Of a DNA stretch of 64,000 bases, positions 27,164-36,066 are shown one piece after another. Below the pieces are notes generated by a model that saw only the letters and a program-made list of their open reading frames with translations, was not told where the DNA came from and did not search any database. Numbering within the stretch: position 1 is the stretch's first letter; each line of letters opens with the position of its first letter. Source of the DNA: Candidatus Tectimicrobiota bacterium (GTDB lineage: Bacteria; Tectomicrobia; Entotheonellia; Entotheonellales; Entotheonellaceae); the NCBI GenBank assembly GCA_026005175.1, contig BPKO01000001.1, positions 682,001 to 746,000 of the forward strand. The letters run 5' to 3'. A program made the position numbers and the translations under genes.

Positions 27164-29632
27164 TTACTGCCGCGGCTGCGCGCCCAAGGTGGCCGCCGCG
27201 TGCTGCTGGATGCGCCGGTACAGGACGCGCACCTCGTCTTCGCTCAGGCTACGGTCGTCGGCCTGAAAAACGAGGGAAAAGGCCAGGCTCTTTTTCCCCG
27301 GTGGGATGGGGTCGCCGGTGTAAAGGTCAAAGAGGGTAACTTGGCGCAGCAGTTCACCACCAGCGGTGCGGATGGCGTCGGCGACTGCCTGCGCCGGCAC
27401 CTCGGCGTCGACCACCAGAGCCATGTCTTCCAAGACGGCCGGAAAGCGCGACAGGCGCTGGTAGCGCCGCGGCTGCCGGTGAGCCAGGAGCTGCTCCAAG
27501 TCGAGCTCGAGTAGGGCCACCGGCTGGTCCGGCAAGTCGAAGCGCTCGCGCACCTGCGGGTGCAGCTCGCCCAGAATTCCCAGGCGCTGCCCGCCCAGCT
27601 CGAGGGCGGCGGTTCTGCCCGGCAGCAGCGAGGGGTGGGAAGCTGGGACAAAGCGCACCTCTGGCACGTTGAGCCGCTGGCACAGCGTCTCGACAATGCC
27701 CTTGAGGTGGGTATAGCCGAGCTGTTCTGGGCTCTCGCCGTGGTAGTGCCAAGAAGGGGGCAGCAGCGGGCCGCTCAGGGCAATGCCCAGGCGCCGCGGC
27801 TCGCGCGGCAGCTCCTCGCCTGGCTGCGGTTCGTACACGCGCCCGATTTCGAAAAACAGCAGGCGCTTGCGAAAGCGGCTGTTGGTGCGCAGCGTCTCGA
27901 GCAGGCTCGGCAGCAGCGAGCGGCGCAGCACCTCGCGCTCTTGGCTGATGGGATTGGCCAGGCGCAGGTACGCGGCGGCGTCCACCGTCGCCGCGTCGAC
28001 CACCGAGCGCCGCACCGTCTCCAGGCTGGTCAGCGAGTAAGAGATGACTTCGGTGAGGCCACAGCCCACGAGGATGTCGCGCGTGCGTTCCACCCCTTCC
28101 AGGAGCGGTTGCGAGCGCTGCGGCGGCAGCACGTCGCGCAGCAGCGTTTCGGGAATGGCGTCGTAGCCGTGCAGGCGCGCCACTTCTTCAACAAGGTCGG
28201 CAGGGATGCTCACGTCGAGCCGGTAGCTGGGCACCTCCACGTCCAGGTAGGCACCCTCGGTGTCGTGGCGCGGCGTGCAGCGAAACTCCAGGGCCTCAAG
28301 CAGGCGCTGCAGCTCGGCCACGGCAAAGTCCATACCCAGCAGGCGCCGCACCTCTGCCGGCCGCAAGGCAATGGTCTTGGGCGCCGGCGGCAGGGGATAG
28401 GTATCGGCGATTTCCGGGTGCAGCCGCCCCCCGGCCAACCGCTCCATAAGGCGCGCCGCGCGCAGCAGCGCCGGCACCGTCAGGGTGCTGTCCACGCCGC
28501 GGCCAAAGCGCTGCCCGGCCTCGGTGGTGAGGCGCAGCCGTTGCGCGGTACGGCGAATGCTCAGGAAGTGGAAGTTGGCCGACTCGAGCAGCACGTGGCG
28601 GGTGCGTGCCGTCACTTCCGTATCTTCGCCGCCCATGATGCCGGCCAGGGCAATGGGGCCGCGGTCGTCGGTAATCAGCAGCATGCCCTCGGCGAGTACC
28701 CGCTCCACCCCGTCGAGGGTGCGCAGGCGCTCTCCGGCTGCGGCGGGGCGCACCACGATGCCCTGGCGCAGCTGCAGGGTCTCGTAGTCAAAAGCGTGCA
28801 GCGGTTGACCGGTTTCCAGCATGCAGTAGTTGGTGATGTCGACGACGTTGTTGATGGGGCGCATGCCGGACAGGCGCAGGCGCTGCCGCAGCCACAGCGG
28901 CGAGGGCCCAAGGCGCACGTTCTCGATCAGGGCTGCCGAGTAGCGCGGGCAGAGCTGCGGGTCGGCGCTGTGCACGGTGACAAACGAGGTCCTGGCCTGG
29001 TGCGGTCCGGCCGCCAGGGGATCCGGAGGGGGCCAGCCGCGCAGGCGCTGGCCGGTAAGGGCGGCCACTTCTCGTGCCAGCCCCACCACGCAGTGGGCAC
29101 GCGCCAGGTTCGGGGTAAGCTCGACTTCCAGAACCGTTTCGCCCAGCACGTCTTGCAGGGGCCGCCCCACCGGTGCCTCGGGATCGAGGAGGAGCACCTC
29201 GCTGTGGTCGTCGGAGAGGCCCAGCTCTTTTTCCGAGCAGAGCATGGCCACCGACTCGACGCCGCGGATGCGGGCGCGCCGCAGCGTCATGCGCCGCGGC
29301 ACGGCGCTGGTGCCGTCCCACAGCTCGGCCCCCTCGCAGGCTACCGCCACTTTCTGGCCGCGGTCGCCGGGGCGCAGATTGGGGGCGCCGGTTACCGCGG
29401 TGAGCGGCGCGCCGCGGCCGATGTCGACCACGGCCAGCACCAGGCGGTCTGCCTGGGGATGCGGCTTTACTTCTAGCACCTGGCCCACCAGCAGCTTGTC
29501 GCGCGGCCAGTCGGCGCCCACGTGTTCGACGGCACTCACTTCGAGGCCGGCCAGGGTCAGGCGCTCCACCAGCGTGTCGAGCGGCACCACGAGGTCGACG
29601 AACTCTTGCAACCAGCTAAGCGGCACGCGCAT
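27164..29632 (-). CDS. pheT: Phenylalanine--tRNA ligase beta subunit PheT
   Basis: 822 residues, the usual bacterial length. Order of domains: N-terminal MRVPLSWLQEFVDL; an OB-fold tRNA-binding domain at about 40-150 with VLEVKPHPQADRLVLAVVDI; the B3/B4 editing domain at about 210-380 with YSAALIENVRLGPSPLWLRQ; the B5 domain at about 405-475; a core catalytic-like domain; and the C-terminal anticodon-binding FDX-ACB domain at about 725-822 (SRFPAVLEDMALVVDAEV). It follows pheS by 40 bases. The protein pairs with PheS to charge tRNA-Phe. Confidence 0.97.
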   Translation of the reverse strand: MRVPLSWLQEFVDLVVPLDTLVERLTLAGLEVSAVEHVGADWPRDKLLVGQVLEVKPHPQADRLVLAVVDIGRGAPLTAVTGAPNLRPGDRGQKVAVACEGAELWDGTSAVPRRMTLRRARIRGVESVAMLCSEKELGLSDDHSEVLLLDPEAPVGRPLQDVLGETVLEVELTPNLARAHCVVGLAREVAALTGQRLRGWPPPDPLAAGPHQARTSFVTVHSADPQLCPRYSAALIENVRLGPSPLWLRQRLRLSGMRPINNVVDITNYCMLETGQPLHAFDYETLQLRQGIVVRPAAAGERLRTLDGVERVLAEGMLLITDDRGPIALAGIMGGEDTEVTARTRHVLLESANFHFLSIRRTAQRLRLTTEAGQRFGRGVDSTLTVPALLRAARLMERLAGGRLHPEIADTYPLPPAPKTIALRPAEVRRLLGMDFAVAELQRLLEALEFRCTPRHDTEGAYLDVEVPSYRLDVSIPADLVEEVARLHGYDAIPETLLRDVLPPQRSQPLLEGVERTRDILVGCGLTEVISYSLTSLETVRRSVVDAATVDAAAYLRLANPISQEREVLRRSLLPSLLETLRTNSRFRKRLLFFEIGRVYEPQPGEELPREPRRLGIALSGPLLPPSWHYHGESPEQLGYTHLKGIVETLCQRLNVPEVRFVPASHPSLLPGRTAALELGGQRLGILGELHPQVRERFDLPDQPVALLELDLEQLLAHRQPRRYQRLSRFPAVLEDMALVVDAEVPAQAVADAIRTAGGELLRQVTLFDLYTGDPIPPGKKSLAFSLVFQADDRSLSEDEVRVLYRRIQQHAAATLGAQPRQ

Positions 29633-29672
29633 GCCCGCTTTCCTTCCTGAGCGCCCGCCGAGGGGTCGCCCC

Positions 29673-30713
29673 TCAGCCAAATTGTTCCAGAAACCGCAAA
29701 TCGTTGCTGAAGAAGTAGCGAATGTCGTCGATGCCGTACTTGAGCATGGCGATGCGCTCCGGCCCCAGCCCGAAGGCAAATCCGGTAAACACCTCCGGGT
29801 CGTAGCCGCCGTTGCGCAGCACTTGCGGATGCACCATGCCGGCGCCGAGGATCTCGACCCAGCCGGTGTGCTTGCACACCGCACAGCCCTGGCCGCTGCA
29901 GACCAGGCAGTCGATGTCGACTTCGACGCTGGGCTCGGTAAAGGGAAAGTGGCTGCAGCGGAAGCGCACGCGGCGCTGCTCCCCAAACATACGCCGCGCA
30001 AAGGTCACCAGCACGCCCTTGAGATCGGCCATGGTGACGTGCGTGCCCACCGCCAGCCCCTCCACTTGGTGAAACATGATCTCCGAGCGCGCCGTCACTG
30101 CCTCGTAGCGGTAGCACATGCCGGGCAACACCACCCGGATGGGGTGCGGGCAGTACGCCTGCATGGCCCGAATTTGCCCCGGAGAGGTATGGGTACGGAG
30201 CACCACCCGCTCATTGAGGTAAAACGTATCCCACATGTCGCGAGCCGGATGGTAAGGCGGGATGTTGAGCAGCTCGAAGTTGTAGAGATCGGTCTCCACT
30301 TCGCGGCTTTCGAACACCTGAAAGCCCATGTCGGCAAAAATCGCGACGATCTCGCGCAGCGTCTGGGTACTGGGATGGAGGCGGCCAAGGCTGACCGGGT
30401 AGCCGGGCAAGGTGACGTCGAGGCGCTCGCGGGCCAGCGCCGCTTCCAGCTGCGCTTGCTTAACGGCCTGCACGCGGGCGGCAAACGCCGCTTCCAACGC
30501 TTCTTTGACCTCATTGCTCACCTGGCCGGCCCGCGGCCGCTGCGCGGGGGGAAGGCGTCCCAAGTCGCGCAGCACTTGCCGCAGCGCCCCTTTGCGGCCC
30601 AAGTAGCGGATGCGCCAGGCATCGAGGGCATTGAGGTCGGCCAGCTGCGCCAGCTCGGCCAGCGCCTGCTGGCGCAGGGTGACGAGCTGCTCTACCAATG
30701 GCGTCTCTGCCAT
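29673..30713 (-). CDS. pheS: Phenylalanine--tRNA ligase alpha subunit PheS
   Basis: 346 residues. An N-terminal coiled coil (about 1-95) precedes the class II catalytic core with motif 1 at LHPSTQTLREIVAIFADMGF, motif 2 as FHQVEGLAVGTHVTMADLKG, and motif 3 near FAFGLGPERIAML. A Cys cluster (CLVCSGQGCAVCKHTGW) near residue 272 resembles a zinc knuckle seen in many PheS proteins. ATG 30713 was chosen where the conserved N-terminus begins. A strong promoter lies upstream, making this the first gene of pheS-pheT-TPP-DMT. Confidence 0.97.
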   Translation of the reverse strand: MAETPLVEQLVTLRQQALAELAQLADLNALDAWRIRYLGRKGALRQVLRDLGRLPPAQRPRAGQVSNEVKEALEAAFAARVQAVKQAQLEAALARERLDVTLPGYPVSLGRLHPSTQTLREIVAIFADMGFQVFESREVETDLYNFELLNIPPYHPARDMWDTFYLNERVVLRTHTSPGQIRAMQAYCPHPIRVVLPGMCYRYEAVTARSEIMFHQVEGLAVGTHVTMADLKGVLVTFARRMFGEQRRVRFRCSHFPFTEPSVEVDIDCLVCSGQGCAVCKHTGWVEILGAGMVHPQVLRNGGYDPEVFTGFAFGLGPERIAMLKYGIDDIRYFFSNDLRFLEQFG

Positions 30714-30746
30714 GCGCTTCTCCAGGGGTAAGTCGCGTTCGCGCAG

Positions 30747-30776
30747 ATTATACGCCTGGCGCCGCGCGGCTGACAA
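30747..30776 (-). promoter_or_regulatory. Sigma-70-type promoter of the pheS operon
   Basis: On the minus strand TTGTCA (30776-30771), 18-base spacer, perfect TATAAT (30752-30747). This predicts a short leader of about 30 bases. No obvious Phe-rich leader peptide or T-box was seen. Confidence 0.75.
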
Positions 30777-30785
30777 GCATCGCCC

Positions 30786-30817
30786 TTGTGCGGGGCGCCG
30801 CGTCTCTGGTATATAGT
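30786..30817 (+). promoter_or_regulatory. Possible promoter for the zinc-ribbon coiled-coil gene
   Basis: TTGTGC (30786-30791) and TATATA/TATAGT (30810-30817) with about 18-base spacing, divergent from the pheS promoter. Confidence 0.4.
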
Positions 30818-30866
30818 AGAGGCAAGCACCGGAGGGCGGCTTTTCCACTTCCAGGGTGAGGGTGCC

Positions 30867-31169
30867 ATGGCAACCAACGACGACACGGCCAAACTCGTCT
30901 GTCCTTGCTGCAAGGCCACGCTGGTGGTCGACCGCGCCACGCTGGCGGTGCTCTATGTCAACGAGCAGCGCGACAAGGGCAGCGGCTCCTTCGACCAGGC
31001 GCTACAGGCACTAAAAGAAAAAGAAAAACAGCTCGGCTCGCGCTTCCAGCAGGCGATGGCCGAGGAAAAGCAGCGCCGGGCCCTACTCGACAAAAAATTC
31101 AAGGAGCTGCAAAAACAGGCAGCCGCCAAGCCGGACGAGCGCCCGCCACGCCCCTTTGACTTTGACTGA
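30867..31169 (+). CDS. Small protein with CxxC zinc-ribbon half and coiled coil
   Basis: 100 residues. LVCPCCKATLVVDRATLAVL gives one CxxC pair in a short beta-ribbon (about 10-30), followed by a long charged helix (about 45-90; KEKEKQLGSRFQQAMAEEKQ) likely to form a coiled coil. The tail is Pro/Arg-rich. ATG 30867 follows GGTGAGGG. I do not recognise a named family; two-Cys ribbons of this kind often dimerise around zinc. Expressed from its own divergent promoter. Confidence 0.6.
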   Translation: MATNDDTAKLVCPCCKATLVVDRATLAVLYVNEQRDKGSGSFDQALQALKEKEKQLGSRFQQAMAEEKQRRALLDKKFKELQKQAAAKPDERPPRPFDFD

Positions 31170-31180
31170 AGTCTGCTGGC

Positions 31181-31615
31181 CTAGCGTGGCGTGCCCGCTT
31201 GGGTGGTAAGCCAGGCGCCATAGAGCGACACCGCGAAAGGCACGCAGGGGGTGAGGCAGAGCTTGACCACCAGCCCCGGGGTGAGCCGGCCGGCGAGGAG
31301 CCGGTCGCCTTGGTTGAGAGCCAGAATCGCCGAGCCCACCACGAGCGCCAGGAAGAGGCTGCGCCGCACCGCCGCCCAGCCCAGGCGCGGGGGCGCGGCC
31401 AGGGCTCCCAGCAAGGTGACGCAGAAAGGAATTAGCGGCGTCAGCAGCACCTTGAGGAGTACCCGCCCTGTCACCTTGCCGGCCAGCAACACGTCACCTT
31501 GATTGAGGGCCACCAGCAGGCTGCCTACCAGCAGCGCCGCTCGGCCGGCGCGGCGCAGCAAAAAAGGGGTACAGCGCGCAGCCAAGCGCGCGCGCCACGT
31601 GTTTTCTCCCGCCAT
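31181..31615 (-). CDS. nrtS: NrtS-type nitrate/nitrite transporter with two tandem repeats
   Basis: 144 residues made of two copies of a roughly 65-residue NrtS-like unit, each with two membrane helices. Repeat 1 reads LVGSLLVALNQGDVLLAG then LKVLLTPLIPFCVTLLGAL; repeat 2 reads VVGSAILALNQGDRLLAG then VKLCLTPCVPFAVSLYGAW. NrtS proteins elsewhere are small single-unit or paired proteins linked to nitrate/nitrite uptake. The identification rests on the N-x-G-D and TP-x-VPF-x-V-S patterns. It is next to a LysR gene and near the nitrogen-assimilation operon. Confidence 0.7.
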   Translation of the reverse strand: MAGENTWRARLAARCTPFLLRRAGRAALLVGSLLVALNQGDVLLAGKVTGRVLLKVLLTPLIPFCVTLLGALAAPPRLGWAAVRRSLFLALVVGSAILALNQGDRLLAGRLTPGLVVKLCLTPCVPFAVSLYGAWLTTQAGTPR

Positions 31616-31626
31616 ACGGTGCCCTT

Positions 31627-32590
31627 TTAGGACACAGAGGCTTCTGCCGGCGCTTCTACCGCCATCAGGCGCGGGAACCAGTGGTGGCAGAGGGCAATAA
31701 ACGTCCGTGCGTATTCGGGCAGCGCGATTCCCTGCACGTGGGCGATCACCCACCAGCGCTTGAGGCCACCGCGGCCCAGCGGCAAGGCCACCAGGGATCC
31801 CTCTTGCAGCTCTTCCCGGGCCACCCAGCGCGGCACCAGGGCGATGCCCAGCCCCACCTTGACCATCTCCATCACCGCCGTGCCGTGGCGCACTTCCATC
31901 GTCTCTTTCAGCACGATACCCCGGTCGTGTAGCTCGCGCTGCAGCTTCTGGAAGGTCTCGCTGGCCCGGTTGTAAGTGATGAGCACTTGCGTGGCGAGGT
32001 CCTCCCACTGCACGCGGCGCCGTTGCGCCCAAGGGTGCGAAGGGGCCACGATCACCACCAGCTCGTCTTGGCAGAGCCGCTCCACGTGCAGGCCGTGCGT
32101 GGTGGGCGGCAGCACGAAGATGCCCAGGTCCAGCTCGCCGCCAAGCAGCCCCTGCACCGCGTTGTCGGTGTACTCGGCGGCCACAAACAGCTCCACGTGC
32201 GGGTAGCGGGCGCGAAACTCGCGCAAGACATGGGGCAAGATGAGATAGCAGCTAAAGGTGGCGGCACTCACCCGCAGCCGCCCGCGGCCTGGCTGCTGCA
32301 GCTCGGCGATGGCCTGCTGCGCCTCGAGCAGCTGCTGCAGCACCGGCGTGGCGTAGCGCAAGAGCGCCTCTCCAGCCTGGGTGAGCACCACGCGCTTGCC
32401 CAGGCGCGTAAAGACGCGCGTGCCCAGCTGCGTCTCCAGCGTCTTGATCTGGTGGCTGAGGGCCGACTGCGTCAGGTGTAGCTGCCGCGCCGCCTTGGTA
32501 AAGCCTCCCTGCGTCGACGATGGTCTTGAGCGCCAGCAAGTGCCGCGTTTCCAAGACCGGCAGGTCGCGCGATTCTTGCAAGTTTTTCAT
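31627..32590 (-). CDS. LysR-family transcriptional regulator, one frameshift
   Basis: About 320 residues when joined. The N-terminal winged HTH reads ETRHLLALKTIVDAG then, after one extra base at about 32504-32511, FTKAARQLHLTQSALSHQIK and TRVFTRLGKRVVLTQAG, the classic LysR helix-turn-helix. The C-terminal co-inducer domain has RGRLRVSAATFSCYLILPHV and HPWAQRRRVQWEDLA. It is similar in layout to CysB/NtcB/MetR-type regulators. Start is ATG 32590 (or the adjacent ATG 32593). It is 11 bases upstream of the nrtS start on the same strand, so likely co-transcribed. Confidence 0.87.
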
Positions 32591-32703
32591 CATAATAATA
32601 GACTCAATGAATTTTACTTCTAGAAAAAGTTGCCCTATACTTGCCAATAGATAATAGCGGTTTTTGATGGGCAGCTCAAAGCCCAAATCGTGAGGGTCGT
32701 CGT

Positions 32704-32913
32704 ATGGCAACGCTTCTCGACGTGTTGGATGCCCCTCCTGCCGCGGCGCCGGCGCCGCGGCAGGAGACGCCGCCGCGCCGGCGGCGGGCGTGGTGGTGGC
32801 CGTGGCGCACCTCGGTGCCGCGGTGGGAGACGGTCTTGACGCCCGACTTGCCGCCGCTTGAGCGCTTGGCGCGTGACTTTCCCCACCTTTACGTGCTGGC
32901 GATGAGCCAGTAG
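32704..32913 (+). CDS. Hypothetical small protein
   Basis: 69 residues rich in Pro, Arg and Trp (RRRRAWWWPWRTS), ending LERLARDFPHLYVLAMSQ. It opens with ATG but lacks a convincing ribosome site. No family recognised. It is divergent from lysR and might be a small regulator partner or not a gene at all. Confidence 0.35.
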   Translation: MATLLDVLDAPPAAAPAPRQETPPRRRRAWWWPWRTSVPRWETVLTPDLPPLERLARDFPHLYVLAMSQ

Positions 32914-33073
32914 CCGGCTGCCGCTCCCGGGACCGCGGTTCCCCTCCTCCCTCCGGCCACGGCCCCGGGGGCGGCGCCCTATTCCGCCGACTCCGACATT
33001 TTTGTCGTTTTTCTACGAAATTGTGAAATCCTCGACAGGTGTGTCGTCTTTTTGGCGTCAGAGGTCCGCTTGG

Positions 33074-33096
33074 CTGGCCACCGCGGCGGTGGCCAG
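33074..33096 (+). promoter_or_regulatory. 23-base perfect palindrome upstream of sigma-54 promoter
   Basis: Two 11-base arms (CTGGCCACCGC and GCGGTGGCCAG) around a central G. It ends 16 bases before the -24 element. It might bind a dimeric regulator, or fold as a hairpin in a transcript entering from upstream. Confidence 0.5.
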
Positions 33097-33112
33097 GGGG
33101 GAGTGCGGTGCG

Positions 33113-33128
33113 TGGCACGGTTTTTGCT
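33113..33128 (+). promoter_or_regulatory. Sigma-54 (-24/-12) promoter of the porin-amt-glnK-glnA operon
   Basis: TGGCAC-N5-TTGCT (33113-33128), with GG and GC exactly 12 bases apart, matching the RpoN consensus. The start point would be near 33139, about 27 bases before the porin ATG. Dependence on sigma-54 fits the downstream ammonium-assimilation genes. Confidence 0.85.
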
Positions 33129-33165
33129 CTTCTTGGCCGCGTCGACCACCACAGGAGGAAGCGCG

Positions 33166-34287
33166 ATGAGGCAGACGACAAGACGCTGGCATGGGATTGG
33201 CCTGGGCGTGCTGCTGGTGCTGGGGGTGCTGGTGCCGCGCGGCGAAGGGAAAACCACGCTGTCGGGCTTTGTGGACACCAGCTTCTTTTACGAAAGCCTC
33301 CTTGACACCAACACCTTTAGCCTCGACGAGGTGGAGCTCGACGTCGACAGCGCCCTGACGTCCTGGGCGGCGCTGCGCGCCGACCTCAACCTGCGCGCCG
33401 TCGACAGCGGTGAAGTCAACACCGACGTCCTCGGCGTTACGGTGATTTCGTTTGACGACCTGTCGGCCGATGACCTCCTGGAGCAGGGTTACGTTTCTTT
33501 GGTACTGCCGACGCGCCGCTTGGGGCTGCCCTTTGACGCCACCTTCCGCTTTGGCAAGTTCAATGCCCCCATTGGCTGGGAGCTGCTCGATCCGGTTGAC
33601 ATGTACCAGTTCTCGCACGCCTTGGTGTTCAACTTCGGCTTGCCCACCAACCTCACCGGCGCCCTGCTGGCCCTTGCGTTTCGCCCGGCAGTGGAAGTGC
33701 AGCTTTACGCTGTCAACGGCTGGGACCTGCTCAACGACAACAACAAGATGAAGACCTTTGGCGGCCGCCTCGGCCTCACGCCCTTTAAAGGGGTCCAAGT
33801 GGGCCTGTCGCTCATCAGCGGGCCGGAGCGGCCCGACAATGAGGACGATTTTCGCACCGTGGTGGACGGTGACTTGACCCTGACGCTGGTGCCGCGCTTG
33901 CTCATTGGCGCCGAGTTCAACTACGGCATCGAAGAGAACGCCGCGGCCGACGGCGGAGACGCCACCTGGGTGGGGGGGCTGCTGACCCTCCACTACCGCG
34001 TCACCGAGGTGCTGGGGGCCACGCTGCGCTTTGACGTCTTTGCCGACCACGACGCCACCCGCCTGCCCAATGCCAATCCTGCCGTCGACAGCCAAACTGC
34101 CTACGCCGTGACCTTTGCCCCCACCTTTGCCCTGGCCAAGGGGGCAGCCCTTATCGTCGAGTTCCGCTACGACAAGTCCGATGCCGACGTCTTCCAGAAG
34201 GCCAGCGGCCGCTTCACCGACCAGGTCTTTTCGGCGGCGGTGGAGTTCACCTACGCCTTTTCCCATACCTTTAACCAGAGGCCGTAG
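33166..34287 (+). CDS. Outer-membrane beta-barrel porin (OmpL-like, bbp2 type)
   Basis: 373 residues. An N-terminal signal peptide (GLGVLLVLGVLVPRGEG, cleavage near residue 28) is followed by LSGFVDTSFFYESLLDTNTF, typical of OmpL-like barrel porins. Alternating beta-strand pattern continues to the final strand FSAAVEFTYAFSHTFNQ, which ends near an aromatic residue. Ribosome site AGGAGG lies before ATG 33166. As first gene of the amt-glnK-glnA operon it probably admits nitrogen compounds across the outer membrane; this role is inferred from context. Confidence 0.85.
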   Translation: MRQTTRRWHGIGLGVLLVLGVLVPRGEGKTTLSGFVDTSFFYESLLDTNTFSLDEVELDVDSALTSWAALRADLNLRAVDSGEVNTDVLGVTVISFDDLSADDLLEQGYVSLVLPTRRLGLPFDATFRFGKFNAPIGWELLDPVDMYQFSHALVFNFGLPTNLTGALLALAFRPAVEVQLYAVNGWDLLNDNNKMKTFGGRLGLTPFKGVQVGLSLISGPERPDNEDDFRTVVDGDLTLTLVPRLLIGAEFNYGIEENAAADGGDATWVGGLLTLHYRVTEVLGATLRFDVFADHDATRLPNANPAVDSQTAYAVTFAPTFALAKGAALIVEFRYDKSDADVFQKASGRFTDQVFSAAVEFTYAFSHTFNQRP

Positions 34288-34300
34288 AAGGAGTGGAGGA

Positions 34301-35695
34301 ATGCCCGTCTCACGCGTGCCCTTGCTCAGTGCGTTGCTCCTTGCTGCCTTGCCGCTTTTGGGCTGGGCGGCCGAAGCCCCCACCGCGGCCGACAACGCCA
34401 AAGCCATTGCGCAGGTGCAGACGCATGCCAACTACCTCTGGACGCTGGTGGCGGCGTTCCTGGTGTTTTTCATGCAACCCGGCTTTGCCATGGTGGAAAC
34501 GGGCTTTACACGCGCCAAGAATGCTTGCAACATTCTGATGAAGAACCTCCTCGACTTTAGCATTGGCAGCCTGGCGTTTTGGGCCGTGGGCTTTGGTCTC
34601 ATGTTCGGAGCAAGCAACGGCTGGATCGGCACCAGCGGCTTTTTCTTCAGCGACTTTGCCCGCGACCAGGACCCCTGGGTGTTTGCATTCTGGATGTTCC
34701 AAGTGGTGTTCGCCGGCACCGCTGCCACCATTTGCTCGGGCGCCATGGCCGAGCGCACGAAGTTCTTGGGCTATGTGATCTACGCGGTGCTGGTCAGCGC
34801 CGTCATTTACCCCATTTTTGGCAGCTGGGCCTGGGGCAGCCTCTACAAAGGCGGCGGCTGGCTGGAGCAGCTCGGCTTTATCGACTTTGCCGGCTCCACC
34901 GTGGTACACTCCATTGGCGCCTGGGTGGCGCTGGCCGGCGCGGTGGTGCTGGGGCCGCGCCTGGGCAAGTACGGCCGCGACGGCAAGCCGCAGCCGATTC
35001 CCGGCCACAACCTGCCCCTGGCGGCGCTGGGGGTGTTCATTTTGTGGTTTGGCTGGTTCGGCTTTAACCCCGGCAGCACCACCACCGCCGACACCAGCAT
35101 CGCCCGCATCGCGGTGAACACCAACCTGGCGGCGGCGGCGGGGGCGGTGGCGACCATGCTCGTTACCTGGCTGCGCTTCAAAGCCCCCGATGTGGGCCTG
35201 ACGCTCAACGGCGCCTTGGCGGGGCTGGTGGCCATTACCGCGCCGTGCAACAACGTCAGCCCCACCAGCGCGGTAATCATCGGCGCCCTGGCCGGGGTGC
35301 TGGTGGTCTACGCGGTGCTCTTTTTCGAGCGCCGCGGGGTGGACGACCCGGTAGGGGCGGTGTCGGTGCACGGTGTCTGCGGCGCCTGGGGCACCCTGGC
35401 AGTGGCCCTTTTCAACGAGACCGGCTTCACTTGGGTGGCTTTGGGCGTGCAGGCGCTGGGGGTGGTGGTGGCGTTTGTCTGGGCCTTTGGGCTGGGCTAC
35501 CTGGTGTTCAAGCTGATTGCCGCCACCGTGGGGTTGCGCGTGTCCCCGGAAGAAGAGCTGGAAGGCCTGGACCTGGCCGAGCACCGCGCCCAGGCTTATC
35601 CCGACTTTGCCCTGGTGCACCCCGCCGGGGCCGGCGGCCTGCAGGGAAGCAGCCAGGGGCTGCCCATCGACGTGCGGCCGCGGCAAAACGCGTAA
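34301..35695 (+). CDS. amt: Ammonium transporter Amt
   Basis: 464 residues: a signal peptide (LLSALLLAALPLLGWAAEA) and eleven membrane helices. The twin-His pore is seen as the His in STVVHSIGAW and in GAVSVHGVCGAWG. Other family motifs are FWAVGFGLMFGASNGWIG, FAGTAATICSGAMAERTKF and FGWFGFNPGST. It conducts ammonium/ammonia into the cell and is gated by GlnK, encoded 12 bases downstream, as usual. The C-terminal tail after the last helix is longer than in E. coli AmtB. Confidence 0.97.
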   Translation: MPVSRVPLLSALLLAALPLLGWAAEAPTAADNAKAIAQVQTHANYLWTLVAAFLVFFMQPGFAMVETGFTRAKNACNILMKNLLDFSIGSLAFWAVGFGLMFGASNGWIGTSGFFFSDFARDQDPWVFAFWMFQVVFAGTAATICSGAMAERTKFLGYVIYAVLVSAVIYPIFGSWAWGSLYKGGGWLEQLGFIDFAGSTVVHSIGAWVALAGAVVLGPRLGKYGRDGKPQPIPGHNLPLAALGVFILWFGWFGFNPGSTTTADTSIARIAVNTNLAAAAGAVATMLVTWLRFKAPDVGLTLNGALAGLVAITAPCNNVSPTSAVIIGALAGVLVVYAVLFFERRGVDDPVGAVSVHGVCGAWGTLAVALFNETGFTWVALGVQALGVVVAFVWAFGLGYLVFKLIAATVGLRVSPEEELEGLDLAEHRAQAYPDFALVHPAGAGGLQGSSQGLPIDVRPRQNA

Positions 35696-36046
<351 letters not shown>

Positions 36047-36066
36047 CGGAGAAGGAGAAGCGTTCC

